A stretch of 64,000 nucleotides of DNA from Sagittula stellata E-37 (lineage in GTDB: Bacteria > Pseudomonadota > Alphaproteobacteria > Rhodobacterales > Rhodobacteraceae), in the NCBI RefSeq assembly GCF_039724765.1, contig NZ_CP155730.1, forward strand, positions 124,001 to 188,000, in the 5' to 3' direction. Positions within the stretch are counted from its first letter, which is position 1. Every line of letters begins with the position of its first letter. Positions 52,389 to 60,525 of this stretch are shown piece after piece. A model generated the notes under the pieces. That model was not told where the DNA came from, did no database searches, and saw only the letters and a program-made list of their open reading frames with translations. Both the position numbers and the translations under genes were made by a program.

Positions 52389-53180
52389 TCATCCGCGTGT
52401 GTCTTGCACCAGGGCGACCACGCGCAGTGGGCTGCCGGAGCCGCCTTCAATCTTGAGCGGGCAGGCGACGATCATCGCGCCGAAGGTCGGCAGCTTGTCG
52501 AGGTTGGTCAGGCATTGCAGACCGAACCGGCCGTTGCCGTGCAAAATCGAATGGGCGGGCAGCGGCGGGTTGAAGGCGAAAGCCTGTCCGGCGTCTGTAC
52601 CCACCGTCTCGACCGCGAGGCCCACACAGTCGCGTTCGTGGACGAGGAATTCGACAGCTGCCGCGTCGGGCCCCGGAGAATGGGCACCGTCTTCGAGCAG
52701 GTTCAGATATTCCGGCGTTCCGACGCGCTTGTACCAGTCGGTGCGCAGGGCGATCCAATGGCCCTTGGGGATGGTGCCGTTTTCCGCCTCCCAGGCCTCA
52801 AGGAAGGCGCGGGTGAGCACGAAGTCGGCATCCGCCGCTGCCTCGGCCGAGATGTCGATCACAACTGCGGGGGCGACGAACCGCTGCGCCGGGATGGCAT
52901 CCACAGTGTTTGAAGGCAGGTCCTTGCCCGTCACCCAATGCGCCGGGGCGTCGAAATGGGTACCGGTGTGCTCGTTCATAGAGATGTTGTTCCAGTACCA
53001 GGCCGGGCCGTTCTCGTCGTAGCGCGACAGGGTCTCCATCTTGAACGGGGGGCATTGGCCGAACTCGGCAGGCAGCACGATGACCGGAAAATCCGGGCTC
53101 AGGGTGTTGGTCAGATCGACGACGCGCACATCGCCCGAGGCGAGCGCCACGGCAAGGTCTGAAAGCACGGTATTGCTCAT
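52389..53180 (-). CDS. Cyclase family metal hydrolase (isatin hydrolase / kynurenine formamidase-like)
   Basis: A 263-residue protein with the family metal motif HTGTHFDAPAHW (about residues 72-83), RVVDLTNTLSPDFPV near the start, and KGHWIALRTDWYKRV. Members hydrolyse cyclic or formyl amides with Mn or Zn; isatin hydrolase opens isatin to isatinate. It overlaps the DUF35-SDR gene by 4 bp (ATGA), so it is coupled to the acyl-CoA steps. Isatin is a reasonable but unproven substrate. Confidence 0.85.
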   Translation of the reverse strand: MSNTVLSDLAVALASGDVRVVDLTNTLSPDFPVIVLPAEFGQCPPFKMETLSRYDENGPAWYWNNISMNEHTGTHFDAPAHWVTGKDLPSNTVDAIPAQRFVAPAVVIDISAEAAADADFVLTRAFLEAWEAENGTIPKGHWIALRTDWYKRVGTPEYLNLLEDGAHSPGPDAAAVEFLVHERDCVGLAVETVGTDAGQAFAFNPPLPAHSILHGNGRFGLQCLTNLDKLPTFGAMIVACPLKIEGGSGSPLRVVALVQDTRG

Positions 53181-54415
53181 CTGTTTTCCTCTCGAATGGT
53201 CAGAAGCGGGTCGTCCAGCCAGCGCGACAGGACATCTTTCGCCACCTCGTCGGCGCAGATGGTTTCCTGCCCTTGCTGCAAGGCGGTGACGACGGCGCGG
53301 GCGATCTGTGCGGGCGCGGTCTTGGGCGGCGGCACGTTCTGGTGCCAGCCGTCGTCGACCGGCCCGGTCAGGACCGACATCACGCGGATGCCGGTCTGCG
53401 CCATCTCTCCCCGGAGGCTCGCAAGGAGCGTCAGCCGCGCGGCGGCCGCAGCCGAGGTTCCGGCAAAGCCCGCCCTCCCGGTCAGGCCGTGGACGGATGC
53501 GATATCGACGAAGGCGGCGGCAGAGCATTCGACATCGTCGGACCGCGCAGAGAGCGCCGGGGCAAAGCCCTGAGCCAGTCGCATGAGGCCGGTCACTTCG
53601 AGATCCAGCCCGGAGTGCAGGTCGCTGGGCTTGCCGCCAAAGCCGACGCCGCCCGGGCGGGCAAAGCCGACGGTGTTGACGACGATCTCCACCCGCCCGC
53701 CGAGCTGCCCGGCAAGCGTCTCGACGCTGCGGGTGTCGGTGAGGTTCAGCTTCACGGGCTCGATCCCGTCCATGGCCTCGATCCGCTCTTGCCCCGGATA
53801 GCGCATCAGCGGGTCGGCATTGCCAAGGAACACCGTCCGGGCGCCAGCCTTGAGCAGGGCCTCGGCCACCGCCTGTCCGGTCGCGGTGCGCCCGTCGGTG
53901 ACGAGGATGCGCCGATATTTCGGGTCGGCGGTGAAGACCCGCAGTTGTGGATCGTCGGCCATATGCGGCGTCTCCTGTTCCGGCATGGCAAAAAGCGCCG
54001 GGGTTCCGGCCCTGTCGAGCTTCAGAGCGATCCTGACGCGGTCGCCCCGGCCCACATCGCGGTGCAGGTGAACGGTCGCCATCGGCCCCGCATCCAGCCG
54101 CGCGGCCCCGATGCGCCAGGGCAGGTGATGCTTGAAGAAGAGGTCGATCGAGCTGCGGATGGTCGTCTCCGCTTCGATCACCGCGCCGTCTGGCCGGTCT
54201 TTCCAGCTCAGCTCGCCCCAGCAGGCCGGGCACCGGTCGCGCTGGGGGTAGGTCGCCTGACCGCAGTCGCTACAGACCTGCAGCACGAACCGTCCCAGAC
54301 CGGCGCGCGCCGCCATTGCCGTGGCTGCTCGGCTGCGCAGGGCAGGGGGCACATGGCCAGCGCGGGTGACGACAAGCGGATCTTTTTTCTTCGGCGGTGT
54401 CAGCGGATCGGTCAT
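53177..54415 (-). CDS. DUF35 (zinc ribbon + OB fold) fused to a degenerate SDR domain
   Basis: A 412-residue fusion. Residues about 40-150 are a DUF35 unit: rubredoxin-like CSDCG...CPAC zinc ribbon, then an OB fold (AETTIRSSI, GPMATVHLHRDVGRGDRVRIAL). From about residue 165 a Rossmann SDR-like domain follows (RRILVTDGRTATGQAVAEAL), but YxxxK reads FAGTS and the glycine loop is altered, so it is probably not an active dehydrogenase. DUF35 proteins are obligate partners of thiolase-like enzymes such as Ltp2; the thiolase gene is directly upstream with a 4-bp overlap. Confidence 0.8.
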   Translation of the reverse strand: MTDPLTPPKKKDPLVVTRAGHVPPALRSRAATAMAARAGLGRFVLQVCSDCGQATYPQRDRCPACWGELSWKDRPDGAVIEAETTIRSSIDLFFKHHLPWRIGAARLDAGPMATVHLHRDVGRGDRVRIALKLDRAGTPALFAMPEQETPHMADDPQLRVFTADPKYRRILVTDGRTATGQAVAEALLKAGARTVFLGNADPLMRYPGQERIEAMDGIEPVKLNLTDTRSVETLAGQLGGRVEIVVNTVGFARPGGVGFGGKPSDLHSGLDLEVTGLMRLAQGFAPALSARSDDVECSAAAFVDIASVHGLTGRAGFAGTSAAAAARLTLLASLRGEMAQTGIRVMSVLTGPVDDGWHQNVPPPKTAPAQIARAVVTALQQGQETICADEVAKDVLSRWLDDPLLTIREENR

Positions 54416-55587
54416 CGCAGCACCTCCTGCTCCAGCGCGGCAGCCCCGGTACAGACGCCGCGATCGTAGTTCACCAGGCCAAAGCCCGAGATCAGGGCGC
54501 GTCTGGCCTCGGGCACCTGTTCACCCAGAGGCTCGTGCAGGATCTGGCGCAGACCTTCGGTGAGGTTCTGAAAGCCGCCCGCCGCCCCGGCCTGACCGGC
54601 AGATAGCTGCCCGCCATTGGTGTTGAGCGGCAGCGTGCCGGCGATGGTAAAGTCGGTCTCGGCGATGAATCGCGACAGGGCCGCCTTGTCGCAGAACCCA
54701 AGATCCGCAAGCTGCATGGCCACGATCACCGGGTAATCGTCATAGACCTGCACCGTGTCGATTTCTTGCGGGCCGAACCCTGAGGCGGACCAGAGATGGT
54801 CGATGTCGCGGGCCCAGCCTCCCCGCACCTGAACCGGATCTTCGGCAAATGCATTGTGCCGCTCGATCGTCGCGGCAACCCGCGCGGTGGAGAGGCCCAG
54901 CTCTTCGGCCTTTTCCGGCGTTGTCACGATGAATGCCTCGGCCCCGGCGCACGGCATGACGCAATCGAACAGGTGGATCGGGTCCGCGATGGGGCGGGCC
55001 TCCATATATTGCGCGTGGGTCAGCGGCTTTTTCATCAATGCCAGCGGGTTGGAGAGCGCATTGCTGCGTTGCGCGACACAGAGCTTGGCGAAGTCCTCGC
55101 GCGTCACCCCGTAGGCCTGCATGAAGTGATCGGCGATTAGCGCGAAGGTCGCGTTGGGGCCGCCAAAGCCATAGGGGTATGTCGCATCCTGCGAAAAGCG
55201 CGAAAAGCCCTGCAAGGTCTGGCGGAAGCTGTCGATCTGGTTGGTGTCGGCGGCGACGCAGGCCACCACCTCGGCATCGCCCGCCTGGACAGCACGGGCC
55301 GCGCGCCGCAGGGCCATGACGCCGCTCGCGCCCCCTGTGGGAATGTGATCCATCCAGCGCGGGCTAAGCCCCAGATGCTGGACCATACCGACGACCGTTT
55401 CCGGCCCGGCCGAGAAGCTGGCAAAGCAGAAGCCGTCGAAGTCCGTCGGCCCCAGACCGGTCCGGCGCGACAGGGCCTTGAGGGCACCGCCAGTCCACCA
55501 ATGCGCGGTCTTTTCGGAAAACCGAACATACGGAACGGTGACCGGGGCACAGACGGCAACGCCGTCATAGGGTTTTTGCCTGCCCAT
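54412..55587 (-). CDS. Thiolase-superfamily protein without the usual Cys/His residues (Ltp2-like)
   Basis: A 391-residue protein with thiolase architecture. The nucleophile region reads IPTGGASGVMALRRAA, with no Cys. The GHPxG block reads LSAGQAGAAGGFQ, with Gln for His. YDDYPVIVAMQLADLG holds paired Tyr residues where thiolases have the NEAF/HDAF loop. Together with the adjacent DUF35 protein this points to an Ltp2-type acyl-CoA retro-aldolase rather than a beta-ketothiolase. Its start overlaps the ligase stop by one base (TGATG). Confidence 0.82.
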   Translation of the reverse strand: MGRQKPYDGVAVCAPVTVPYVRFSEKTAHWWTGGALKALSRRTGLGPTDFDGFCFASFSAGPETVVGMVQHLGLSPRWMDHIPTGGASGVMALRRAARAVQAGDAEVVACVAADTNQIDSFRQTLQGFSRFSQDATYPYGFGGPNATFALIADHFMQAYGVTREDFAKLCVAQRSNALSNPLALMKKPLTHAQYMEARPIADPIHLFDCVMPCAGAEAFIVTTPEKAEELGLSTARVAATIERHNAFAEDPVQVRGGWARDIDHLWSASGFGPQEIDTVQVYDDYPVIVAMQLADLGFCDKAALSRFIAETDFTIAGTLPLNTNGGQLSAGQAGAAGGFQNLTEGLRQILHEPLGEQVPEARRALISGFGLVNYDRGVCTGAAALEQEVLR

Positions 55588-57200
55588 CAGGTCTTGCGCT
55601 TCTTCAGGTGCCGGGTGTCGATGAAACCATCCGCTTCGAAGGTCTTCACCAGGAGATCTTTCAACTGACCCCTTAGGATCTTCTGCGTGGCGGTCAGCGG
55701 CAGCGCATCGACGAAGGCGATCCAGCCCGGGGCCTTGTAATAGGCCATCTGGTCCAGCGCCCAGTTGACGATCTCTTCTGCCTTGGCACGGTTCCCCTTT
55801 GCGCCGTCGAGGATGACAAAGGCGGCCACTTCGTCGCCCCGCACGTCGTCGGGGGCGGCGGCCGCTGCGCAAGAGGCGATCTCGGGGTGGCGGCCAAGGA
55901 TCGATTCAACCTCCACCGCCGAGATGTTCTCGCCCGAGCGGCGGATCACGTTCTTCTTGCGGTCGACGAAGTGCAGCGCGCCGTCCTCATCCTGCTGGAC
56001 CACGTCGCCGGTGTGCAGCCATCCGCCCTGCCAGAGCGCGTCGGTGGCCTCCTGGTTCTTCAGATAGCCCGAGAAGAAGCCGTAGCGGGAATTGTCCCCG
56101 GCGCGCCGCACAAGCATTTCGCCACGAGAGCCCGGCGGGACGTCCTGGCCCGTGTCATCGACAACGCGCACCTCCACCTCGGCGGAAGGCCTGCCAAAGC
56201 AGGCGGTTCCGATCTTGCGAGGCTCTTCATTGGCGCAGATGACGCCGCCCGACCCGGTCTCGGTGCACGCCCATGCCTCGATCAGCGGAAAGCCGTAGCG
56301 CTCTTCGAAGGGCGCATGCAGCTTGGGTTCCACGCCCGCGCCAAAGCCGAAGCGGACGCTGTGGTTGCGGTCTTCCTCGGAGGGCTCGGCCCGCATCAGC
56401 ATGGGCGGCATGACGCCAAGGTAATGCACCACAGTCGCGCCGCTGTCACGGACCGAGGCCCACCAGCTGCGTGGGTGGAAGCGGTCGAGCAGGATCAGGC
56501 AGCCGCCCACCGTGATCATCGCCATCACCGAGACAGCCATCGCATTCATGTGAAAGACGGGCAGGGGGGTGAGCATCCGCTCGCCAGACCGTCGCAGGCT
56601 GATGTGGCCCCCGGCCTCGGCGTACCAGTCACCGGAATAGAGGTAGTACTCGTTGGAAAGGATGCAGCCCTTGGGCTTGCCTGTGGTGCCCGACGTGTAG
56701 AGCAGGGCGCATTCGGTCTGCGTGTCCGGCTGCGCGTCAGCCGTTGCGGGGCGTATCGCCTGCGGCAGAGGCCCGTCCGGCGTTGTGACAAGGGTGCGAA
56801 GACCGGTTTTTTTCACGGCGGCCTCCATTTCGTCGAGCCGGGAAGGCAGGACGATGGCCAGGATCATTTCGGAGTGTTCGGCCAGATACTCCAGCTCGGC
56901 CAGCCGCAGATCGGGATTGATCGGCACCACCGAAGCGCCGAGGGCGTTCAGCGCCAGCCAGATCTCCAGAAAGACCGGGCGGTTTTCAAGCAGCAGACCG
57001 ACGCGATGACCTGTGCCATATCCGGCCCCGGCAAGGCGTTCGCGCCAACGCTCCACCCGGTCCGCCATATCGGCGTAGCTGATTTCACCCGGCGGGATGT
57101 CATATGCCTTTGCGGTCTCATCCAGCACATGCAGGAAGGCTGCATCACCCTGCCGTGCGACCGTCTGGCTGAATCGGGTGAAGATCGTTTCGGTGTTCAT
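55587..57200 (-). CDS. AMP-forming acyl-CoA ligase
   Basis: A 537-residue ANL-family enzyme: LLYTSGTTGKPKGCILSN (P-loop), LPVFHMNAMAVSVMA, EAWACTETGSGG, WLHTGDVVQQDEDG, and DRKKNVIRRSGENISAVEVE, with the catalytic Lys near LTATQKILRGQLK. It activates a carboxylic acid to the CoA thioester. It is first in the coupled operon with the thiolase-like, DUF35-SDR and cyclase genes; an aryl- or indole-acetate derivative is the likely substrate. Confidence 0.92.
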   Translation of the reverse strand: MNTETIFTRFSQTVARQGDAAFLHVLDETAKAYDIPPGEISYADMADRVERWRERLAGAGYGTGHRVGLLLENRPVFLEIWLALNALGASVVPINPDLRLAELEYLAEHSEMILAIVLPSRLDEMEAAVKKTGLRTLVTTPDGPLPQAIRPATADAQPDTQTECALLYTSGTTGKPKGCILSNEYYLYSGDWYAEAGGHISLRRSGERMLTPLPVFHMNAMAVSVMAMITVGGCLILLDRFHPRSWWASVRDSGATVVHYLGVMPPMLMRAEPSEEDRNHSVRFGFGAGVEPKLHAPFEERYGFPLIEAWACTETGSGGVICANEEPRKIGTACFGRPSAEVEVRVVDDTGQDVPPGSRGEMLVRRAGDNSRYGFFSGYLKNQEATDALWQGGWLHTGDVVQQDEDGALHFVDRKKNVIRRSGENISAVEVESILGRHPEIASCAAAAAPDDVRGDEVAAFVILDGAKGNRAKAEEIVNWALDQMAYYKAPGWIAFVDALPLTATQKILRGQLKDLLVKTFEADGFIDTRHLKKRKT

Positions 57201-57376
57201 GCGGGCCTCAATAGATGAGCTGACTGTGGCTGATGGGCGCTCGGGGTGGCGTTCATCTCTCAACCACGAACATCGGCGCCGAAGGCTTGACGTCGATCCG
57301 CTTGCCAACTTCGGCCTCCTTCGAACTGGAGGTCATTGGATGACCGATAGCGGACAGAGCGCACCTTGATCTTTCT

Positions 57377-57392
57377 ATATGCATGAGCATAT
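57377..57392. promoter_or_regulatory. Perfect dyad upstream of the acyl-CoA ligase operon
   Basis: ATATGC-ATGA-GCATAT is a perfect 6-4-6 dyad in an AT-rich stretch 177 bp before the ligase start. A partial match to the island's TTTA-N4-TAAA core (TTTATACATGAA) follows at about 57395-57406. MarR-type operators of this size are common. Confidence 0.4.
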
Positions 57393-57513
57393 TTTTATAC
57401 ATGAAGAAAAGAGGCGTCAAGATAGTCTTTAGGGCGGATGCGTAGGCGCAGCGCTGTGAGATCAGGCCCACGTTTGGCGGACGCTCCACCAGTCCGGCCG
57501 TCACGGGCCTGCG

Positions 57514-57671
57514 CTATCGGAAAGTGACCAGCGCCTCAGCCTCTCCCAAGCGTTGAGACAAAGCCAGTTCGTCGGGGACAGGATCCGTCCAGACCGTCAC
57601 CTCGTGACCGGATGGTCGCCCACAGGGCGGCATTCCGCGCGACGTATCGAACTCAGCTTCGAGGATATGGA
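57514..57671 (-). pseudogene. D-isomer-specific 2-hydroxyacid dehydrogenase N-terminal remnant
   Basis: On the minus strand, the frame ending in TAG at 57514 reads VHILEAEFDTS... then GHEVTVWTDPVPDELALSQR and LGEAEALVTFR. This is the N-terminal pattern of phosphoglycerate-dehydrogenase-like enzymes (GHEVTxxxD...LxxxLxDAEALVxxR). Only about 50 codons remain and no NAD fold follows. It lies among other decayed genes. Confidence 0.5.
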
Positions 57672-57678
57672 CCTTCGA

Positions 57679-57891
57679 TCAAGGTTCCCTGGATGTGGGA
57701 ATGTGAGGCTCGGACTCCAGGGCCTGTAATGCGGCGCTGACCTTTTGGCGCTGTGCAAGCAGATGGTTGAACTGGGCGTCACATCCGGAAATCGGCGTCG
57801 GGTAGCCGGAGATCTCTGCGGCGATCTGTTGTCTGGCGGCCTGAAGTTCGACTTTGGCGAGCGTGATGCATTCGGAGATGTCGGGGATCAT
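57679..57891 (-). CDS. Small uncharacterised protein (70 residues)
   Basis: It starts MIPDISECITLAKVEL after AAAGGACG. The middle YPTPISGCDAQFNHLLAQRQ resembles a small conserved protein seen in Rhodobacteraceae; the function is unknown. An ATACTAT-GGTATAC-ATACTAT repeat lies about 17 bp upstream and may be its promoter or operator. Confidence 0.55.
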   Translation of the reverse strand: MIPDISECITLAKVELQAARQQIAAEISGYPTPISGCDAQFNHLLAQRQKVSAALQALESEPHIPTSREP

Positions 57892-58119
57892 GGAGGCGTC
57901 CTTTTCGGTATACTATGGTATACATACTATTGATCCGGTGCAATTCAAGTGCCGGAGCTGGTACTCTGGGGGCGAACACCTCGCCCTTTGCAAGGCGTCT
58001 TGCCGTGCGCAGCAAGACTGTGGATCGGCTCCATCCGGAAGTGCGAGGCACGGTTGGCATCAAGGTCGGCGCCGGTTTCGTGACCGGTCAGACCGAAGTC
58101 GGCGGCGCATGCGAGGACC

Positions 58120-58365
58120 ATGGGTTTGAAGTCGACCTCCGGTCCTCGATCGACACTTGCGGAAAGAAGCAATCGACGTCGGCATCGGCCGGGCGCGGCA
58201 GCATGGCCACCTTGGTGGTCAGAGCCGCCCCGCCACCGATACCGCCGATGTTCGGCGAATGGCCGGAGACCAAGGACTGCCACCAAGCACCTCATCCAGG
58301 GTTTCGCGTCCCTGGGACAGATCGGCGGGCTTGAAGTAGGGCCCGCGCGACGTACCGCCGCGCAG
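58120..58365 (-). pseudogene. PrpF / 4-oxalomesaconate tautomerase (GalD)-type remnant
   Basis: On the minus strand, LRGGTSRGPYFKPADL followed by RETLDEVLGG matches the N-terminus of the PrpF/GalD isomerase family (MRGGTSRGxFF). A frameshift leads to SGHSPNIGGIGGGAALTTKVAML and ADVDCFFPQVSIEDR, the next conserved blocks (GIGGxxxLTSKVAI, DVDYxFxQV). The start codon is not ATG, further shifts follow, and two thirds of the gene are gone. It is adjacent to a tricarboxylate-type transporter it may once have served. Confidence 0.6.
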
Positions 58366-58404
58366 GGAGTGGTAGGGGTCGCTGTTTGCGTCGCCACGGG
58401 GTTC

Positions 58405-60384
58405 TCACCGGATCGGCCAGGGCAGGTCGTAGGCACTCTGCAGCCAGCCCGACGGGAAGTTCAGGCTAAGCATGTAGGCCAGGCCCAGGATGAAGGCCGC
58501 GGCGCAGGCGGTCATCAGGATGGTCGTGGACCACGAAGCCTTGGCCCGCACTTGCAGGAAGGCCACGAAGAAGACGATCATCGCGATGTAGAAGCCCACA
58601 AGCGCCGTCATCACGACCAGCCCTGCGATCCAGGCAGGCCCGGTCCAGAACCAGCTGTTGCCCGCGTTGCCCACGTGATCGCCGACGATCTCGTAATCGA
58701 AGAAGGCCGGGTGGTCATCGTGACCGCGCCACAGGTGCACCAGCAGGATTGTGCCGTAGACCGCTCCGACGATGCCGACACCCATCGGGAAGACCGAGCC
58801 CAGCATCGAGTGCTGCGAGGCATCCCACAGCGCCATGCTGAAGAACGCTAGCATGGCGACCGCAAAGACGATCTGGATTCCACGGCTGGCGCGCGAGGTG
58901 ACGACGGTTTCGTCAGTGGGACCGGTATCGTCCACTCGGTTCTTGAGGCCGAAGTAGATCGAGGCCAGCGTCAGCGCGCCGATGATCAGCACACCGGGAC
59001 GGATCAGGAATTCCCAGCCGTTGAACTGGAGTGCCTGATAGAAGAACGTCTCGGCCTGCGGGGCCAGCACGTAGCCGATCAGCAGTGCGGGACGCGGCCA
59101 GCCGAACCGCTTCATCAGGATGCCGATCAGGCCGATGGCCAGCAGCGCCACGAGGTCCGCCAGATCGCGCGTCGCCTGGAAGGCGGCAAAGCAGATCAGA
59201 GCGATCATGCAGGGTGCGAGCAACTGGAACGGAATGGCAGTCAGGCGAGAGATCGGACGCGCCAGAGCAAGGCAGATGCCAGCGCCCATGATGTTGGCCA
59301 GCGCCAGCGACCAGATGATCGAATAGGTGATGTTGAGGTCGGGGCCGACCATCGACGGGCCGGGTTCGATCCCGATCAGGACCATGCCGCCCAGAAATAC
59401 CGCCATCGACCCGGACCCCGGAATGCCGAACAGCATCGTCGGAAGTAGCGCACCGCCCTGCATCGCGTTGTTTGCGCTTTCGGGCGCGACCACGCCGCGC
59501 GGGTCGCCCTTGCCGAATTGCGAGGTGTCCTTGGCGGTCTGCACCGCGTGGCCGTAGGCAATCCAGTCCACCACAGACCCGCCCAGGCCGGGAATGGCGC
59601 CGATCATGCAGCCGAAGCCCGAACAGCGGATCGACAGGAAGATGTTGCGCCACCAGTCCCGAAAGCCCATGGCCCACCCGGAGCCCAACGTATTGCCCTC
59701 GGCGATAGAGCTGTTCTTGCGCAGAAGGTCCGAGATCTCCGGGATGGCGAACAGACCCAGGCCGATGATGACCAGCGGAATGCCGTCATAAAGGTATTCG
59801 GTGTTGAAGATCATGCGGAATTCGCCGGTCGCCGGAGCGCCACCGATGGAACCGATCAACAGGCCCACGGCGCAGGCGGCCAGGCCCTTCGGCAAGCTGC
59901 GCCCCGCCAACACGGCCACCATCGATAGGCCGAAAAGCGCAAGCATGAACAGTTCGGCTGAGCCGAAGAGCAGGATGAGTGGCCGGGCGATCAGCACGAA
60001 CCCGGTCAGGATCACCGCGCCCACCACGCCCCCGAACAGTGAAGAGATGAAGGCCGCGGACAGTGCGCGCGCCGCCTGCCCCTGCTTGGCCATGGGAAAG
60101 CCGTCGAGCACGGTCGCTTGGCTGGCGCTCGACCCGGGTATTCCCATCAGCACCGACGAGAAAGTGTCAGAGGTGGGGATCACGGCAACGAGGCCGATCA
60201 GCATCCCAAGCGCCGAAATCGGGTCCATTCCATAAAGGAACGGCACCAGAAGAGAGAGACCGGCGATGCCCCCGAGGCCGGGGATGATGCCGATGACCAA
60301 CCCCAGCGAGACGCCGAGCAGCATGTAGGCAAGGTGTTGAAGCGTAAGCAGGGCGGCCAATGCCGAAAGCAGGGTATCCATCAT
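58405..60384 (-). CDS. tctA: Tripartite tricarboxylate transporter permease, TctA-TctB fusion
   Basis: 659 residues. The first 500 match TctA: GLVIGIIPGLGGIAGLSLLVPF, GIPGSSASQATVLDGFPMAKQG, AIPGLGGSVVDWIAYGHA and GIPGSGSMAVFLGGM. The last 150 residues hold about four further helices in the TctB style (IVFAVAMLAFFSMALWDASQ onward). No separate tctB gene is present, so this is a fusion. GGAG 9 bases before the ATG at 60384 sets the start; an upstream TTG is less likely. It moves a carboxylate across the inner membrane with sodium or proton. Confidence 0.9.
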   Translation of the reverse strand: MMDTLLSALAALLTLQHLAYMLLGVSLGLVIGIIPGLGGIAGLSLLVPFLYGMDPISALGMLIGLVAVIPTSDTFSSVLMGIPGSSASQATVLDGFPMAKQGQAARALSAAFISSLFGGVVGAVILTGFVLIARPLILLFGSAELFMLALFGLSMVAVLAGRSLPKGLAACAVGLLIGSIGGAPATGEFRMIFNTEYLYDGIPLVIIGLGLFAIPEISDLLRKNSSIAEGNTLGSGWAMGFRDWWRNIFLSIRCSGFGCMIGAIPGLGGSVVDWIAYGHAVQTAKDTSQFGKGDPRGVVAPESANNAMQGGALLPTMLFGIPGSGSMAVFLGGMVLIGIEPGPSMVGPDLNITYSIIWSLALANIMGAGICLALARPISRLTAIPFQLLAPCMIALICFAAFQATRDLADLVALLAIGLIGILMKRFGWPRPALLIGYVLAPQAETFFYQALQFNGWEFLIRPGVLIIGALTLASIYFGLKNRVDDTGPTDETVVTSRASRGIQIVFAVAMLAFFSMALWDASQHSMLGSVFPMGVGIVGAVYGTILLVHLWRGHDDHPAFFDYEIVGDHVGNAGNSWFWTGPAWIAGLVVMTALVGFYIAMIVFFVAFLQVRAKASWSTTILMTACAAAFILGLAYMLSLNFPSGWLQSAYDLPWPIR

Positions 60385-60525
60385 GACGAAAGTCTCCAAC
60401 CCGGCGCGGCAACGCCCCGGGCGATGTGGGATGCGGACAAAGGGTTGGATGGTCGGGCTTCTGCGGCCCGCTCACCTGGAGCGGGCCGGATTGATTGAAC
60501 CGATCCAGTCGGGGCCGATCAGGCC

